A stretch of 64,000 bases of DNA from Kocuria rosea. Lineage in GTDB: Bacteria > Actinomycetota > Actinomycetes > Actinomycetales > Micrococcaceae. Below the pieces are notes generated by a model. The model had not been told where the DNA came from. It saw nothing but the letters and a program-made list of their open reading frames with translations, and did no database searches. Positions 61,083-64,000 of the stretch are shown piece by piece. Position numbers and translations under genes: made by a program. Each line of letters starts with the position of its first letter. Position 1 is the stretch's first letter. Location of the stretch: positions 3,782,001 through 3,846,000 of the forward strand of contig NZ_CP035103.1 of NCBI RefSeq assembly GCF_006094695.1, read 5' to 3'.

Positions 61083-63857
61083 ATGACTTCCTCCTGGTGC
61101 ACCCGCAGTCCTGCCGCCGTGGCGGAAGCGCTCGAGGTGGACCCGGCCGTGGGGCTCTCGGGCGAGCAGGTCGCAGTGCGGGCGGAGCGGGAGGGCCCCA
61201 ACGTCCTGGCCGGGGCGATCAGGGCGCCGGCCTGGCGCAAGGTTCTCGCTCTGCTCTCGGATCGGATGACGATCGTGCTGGTCATCGCGGCGGTCGTCTC
61301 CGCGGTGGTCTCCCGGCAGTGGGAGACCCCGGTGGTGATCCTGGTCGTCGTGGTGTTCAACACGGTGCTCAACTATGTGCAGGAGACCCGGGCCGAGAGC
61401 TCGCTGGCGGCGCTGCGGAAGATGTCGGTGAGCACTTCCCGGGTGCGCCGCGACGGGCGCGAGGCCCAGGTGGACCGGGCGGAGCTGGTGCCGGGGGACA
61501 TCGTGCTGCTGGAGGCCGGGGACTCGGTGCCGGCCGACGGCCGACTCCTGGAGTCCGCCCGGCTGCAGGCCGCCGAGGCGTCCTTGACCGGGGAGGCCCA
61601 GCCGGTGGACAAGGACCCGGCCCCGCTCACCGACCCGGACGCGCCCCTGGGCGACCGGTCCAACATGGTCTTCATGAACACGGCGATCACCCGCGGTCGC
61701 GGCGTCATGGTGGTCACCGCCACCGGCATGGACACGCAGATGGGCGCGATCGCCGGCCTCCTCGGGACCGCCCAGGAAGGCCTCACTCCGCTGCAGCGCC
61801 GGATCGACCGCCTGGCCGGGTTGCTGACGATCATCGCGTTCGTGGTCGTCGGCATCGTCTTCGTGCTCGGGCTGGTGCGCGGACAGTCCTGGACCGAGCT
61901 GCTGCTCATCGCGGTGTCCCTGGCCGTGGCCACGATCCCCGAAGGCCTCACCGCCGTCGTGGCGTTCACCCTGGCGATGGGCGCCAACCGCCTGGCGAAG
62001 CGGGGCGCGATCATCAAGCAGCTCTCCGCGGTGGAGACCCTCGGCTCGACCACGCACATCGCCACGGACAAGACCGGCACCCTGACCCTCAACGAGATGA
62101 CCGCGCGGCGGCTGCTCGTCGACGGCCGCACCTTCCGGATCACGGGTGAGGGCTACTCCACCGAGGGGCGGATCCTCAGCCCCGACGACACCACGGCCGG
62201 GAGCTATCCGGACGCCTACCTGGCGATGGCCCTGTGCAACGACGCCACCGTCCGCGACGGGACCCTGGTCGGGGACCCCACCGACGGCGCGCTGGTGGTG
62301 CTGGCCGAGAAGGGCGGCCTCGACGTCGACGGGGCACGCCAGAATCATCCTCGTCTGGCCGAGGTGCCCTTCGACTCCGAGTACAAGTTCCAGGCCACCT
62401 TCCACGAGCAGAGCTTCCGGATCGGCGACGTCCAGGACGCCGACTACCGCATCTTCGCCAAGGGCGCCCCGGGGGTGCTGCTGGAGCGGGCGGGCTCCCT
62501 CCTCACCGCTGCAGGCCCCCGCCCCCTGAGCGACCGGGACCGAGCCCGCATTCTGGCTCAGGTCGAGGACCTGGCCGGAGAAGGACTGCGCACCCTGATG
62601 ATCGCCGGGCGCCGCCTCGACGACGACGCACCCGGCACCAGTTCCCTCCCCGCCGACGGTGTCCGGATGCAGGACCTCGTCACGGACCTGACCCTCTACT
62701 GCCTCGTGGGCATCGTGGACCCTCCTCGCAAGGAAGCCGCCGAGGCCATCGCCGTGGCCCACGCCGCCGGCATCGCCGTGCACATGATCACCGGCGACCA
62801 CCTGCGCACCGCCACAGCCATCGCGGCCTCCCTCCGGATCCCCGGCGAGGCCGCCTCGGGTGCGGCCCTCGACGGGATGGACGAGACCGAGCTGGCGGAT
62901 CGTGCCCCCGGCTACGGGGTGCTGGCCCGGGTGGCCCCCGAGCACAAGATCCGCTTCGTCCGTGCGCTGCAGTCGCGCGGTCAGGTGGTCGCGATGACCG
63001 GTGACGGGGTCAATGACGCCCCAGCCCTGAAGCAGGCCGACATCGGGGTGGCCATGGGCATCACCGGCACCGACGTGTCCAAGGGCGCGGCCCGGATGGT
63101 CCTCTCCGACGACAACTTCGCCACCATCGTGGCCGCCGTCCGGGAAGGACGCGGGATCTACGACAACGTCCTCAAGTTCGTGTGCTTCCAGCTCTCCACC
63201 TCCTGGGGCTTCGTGCTGCTGTTCCTGATCTGCGGAGTCCTGGGCATCGCCGGCGGCGCCCCGTTCACCGCCCTGCAGATCCTGTGGGTGAACATCATCA
63301 TGGACGGACCCCCAGCCCTGGCCCTGGGGGTCGAACGCACCGAGCCCGACGTCATGCATCGCGCCCCCCGCCCCGCCCAGGAGCCGCTGCTGACCCGGCC
63401 CCGCGTGGTGCGCATCCTGCTCGCCGCCGCGGTGATGACCACCGGCACCCTGACCGTGCTGCTGCTGGCCGGCGAGTGGTTCCCCGGCATCTCGACGACC
63501 GGGATCACGAGTCTGGGGTTCACGACGTTCGTGTTCTTCCAGGTCTTCAACCTGTTCAACGTCCGCTCCGAGATCCGCTCGGTGTTCTCCGCGCAGACCT
63601 TCACCAACCGCACCATCTGGGTGGCACTGACCGCCGTCGTGGTGCTGCAGGTCGCGGTGGTGCACGCCCCGGTGCTGCAGGGGCTGTTCGACACCACCGG
63701 CCTGGACTCCGCCCAGTGGCTCACCGCCGTGGCCGTCGGCTCGCTCGTGCTGTGGGTCGAGGAGGTGCGCAAGCTCACCGGACGGGCACACCGTCGGTTC
63801 CGCAGCCCACCGTCCTCCGGCGCGCGCCACGCAACAGGGCGATCCGCCGCAGTGTGA
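61083..63857 (+). CDS. P2A-type (calcium-like) cation P-type ATPase
   Basis: 924 residues. N-terminal cation ATPase domain GLSGEQVAVRAEREGPNVLA. Actuator loop EASLTGEAQPVDKDP, ion-binding PEGL in VATIPEGLTAVVAF near residue 286, phosphorylated Asp329 in ATDKTGTLTLNEM, KGAPGVLLERAG of the nucleotide domain, and MTGDGVNDAPALKQADIGVA in the hinge. Six C-terminal membrane segments follow with LQILWVNIIMDGPPALALG. This is the ER-type calcium ATPase group (P2A) or related cation exporters; the ion is inferred. Divergent from the AI-2E transporter. Translation start at ATG 61083. Confidence 0.92.
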   Translation: MTSSWCTRSPAAVAEALEVDPAVGLSGEQVAVRAEREGPNVLAGAIRAPAWRKVLALLSDRMTIVLVIAAVVSAVVSRQWETPVVILVVVVFNTVLNYVQETRAESSLAALRKMSVSTSRVRRDGREAQVDRAELVPGDIVLLEAGDSVPADGRLLESARLQAAEASLTGEAQPVDKDPAPLTDPDAPLGDRSNMVFMNTAITRGRGVMVVTATGMDTQMGAIAGLLGTAQEGLTPLQRRIDRLAGLLTIIAFVVVGIVFVLGLVRGQSWTELLLIAVSLAVATIPEGLTAVVAFTLAMGANRLAKRGAIIKQLSAVETLGSTTHIATDKTGTLTLNEMTARRLLVDGRTFRITGEGYSTEGRILSPDDTTAGSYPDAYLAMALCNDATVRDGTLVGDPTDGALVVLAEKGGLDVDGARQNHPRLAEVPFDSEYKFQATFHEQSFRIGDVQDADYRIFAKGAPGVLLERAGSLLTAAGPRPLSDRDRARILAQVEDLAGEGLRTLMIAGRRLDDDAPGTSSLPADGVRMQDLVTDLTLYCLVGIVDPPRKEAAEAIAVAHAAGIAVHMITGDHLRTATAIAASLRIPGEAASGAALDGMDETELADRAPGYGVLARVAPEHKIRFVRALQSRGQVVAMTGDGVNDAPALKQADIGVAMGITGTDVSKGAARMVLSDDNFATIVAAVREGRGIYDNVLKFVCFQLSTSWGFVLLFLICGVLGIAGGAPFTALQILWVNIIMDGPPALALGVERTEPDVMHRAPRPAQEPLLTRPRVVRILLAAAVMTTGTLTVLLLAGEWFPGISTTGITSLGFTTFVFFQVFNLFNVRSEIRSVFSAQTFTNRTIWVALTAVVVLQVAVVHAPVLQGLFDTTGLDSAQWLTAVAVGSLVLWVEEVRKLTGRAHRRFRSPPSSGARHATGRSAAV

Positions 63858-64000
63858 CCCCGCCGAGCTGCCGGCCCGGGAGAGTGTGACCGGGACGGAC
63901 GGTCGATCCGTGGTGCCCGCACCTCGACGGTGGGACCTCCGGCCCGTGGAACGGGCGGGGCCCGTGCTCCCCGGCACCGGCCCCGCCCGCGTCAGCCCTG

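Noticed and set aside
1..64000. CRISPR arrays, tRNA or rRNA genes, prophage or integrase genes
   Set aside because: No regularly spaced repeats, cloverleaf-like conserved tRNA blocks, rRNA signatures, or integrase/phage structural motifs were seen on either strand.

Overview
The window is high-GC actinobacterial DNA. Many GTG starts, ATGA/GTGA gene overlaps, a mycothiol-dependent maleylpyruvate-isomerase-fold protein, GlxA-type regulators, a Pr6Pr membrane protein and a c-di-AMP riboswitch upstream of an NlpC/P60 hydrolase all point to Actinomycetota. The gene set fits Micrococcales (Micrococcaceae, Kocuria-like), but genus is an inference. There are no rRNA or tRNA genes and no CRISPR array.

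Region 1 (1-13.1 kb) is a mosaic defence island, partly AT-richer than the rest. It holds the N-terminal 819 codons of a DISARM-type SNF2 helicase (DrmD) running off the left edge, an AT-rich orphan gene, and a McrBC restriction pair whose mcrB carries two single-base frameshifts. Next come a translationally coupled two-gene cassette (a DUF4365 nuclease-like protein plus an unrecognised 396-residue partner), a decayed IS630-family transposase, a stop-interrupted N-terminal remnant of a second McrB-like ATPase, and a HelD/UvrD-like ATPase. A 3' tail of an acyl-CoA ligase gene abutting the first conserved gene marks the right boundary of the island near 13.0 kb.

Region 2 (13.1-41.3 kb) is ordinary accessory/housekeeping sequence: a DinB-fold TIGR03084 protein, the riboswitch-controlled cell-wall hydrolase, and an aminotransferase/D-2-hydroxyacid dehydrogenase operon. 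It also has two GlxA-type regulators, a NERD protein, a pair of unknown exported/soluble proteins, a lipoprotein nuclease, an intradiol-dioxygenase-like Tat lipoprotein, an FAD monooxygenase and a standalone TIR protein. The remainder are small detoxification or resistance-type enzymes (APH-like kinase, two RibD/DHFR-fold reductases, VOC, GNAT, NmrA-like), a TetR with an operator over its own start codon, membrane proteins and an amino-acid permease.

Region 3 (41.4-47.1 kb) is a fructan/sucrose-type utilisation locus. A LacI regulator faces an operon of solute-binding protein, two permeases and a GH32 fructosidase. A near-perfect 30-bp palindrome sits on the operon's predicted transcription start. 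No ABC ATPase is encoded here.

Region 4 (47.1-64 kb) contains a two-component system next to a SipW signal peptidase/TasA-like/Ig-repeat surface-protein cluster. These are followed by a dienelactone hydrolase, a membrane-anchored metzincin protease, a secreted phytase-like-esterase/GDPD fusion, a Pr6Pr protein, an HNH-excalibur lipoprotein, an AI-2E family transporter and a P2A-type calcium-like ATPase. Strong GC hairpins separate several transcription units.
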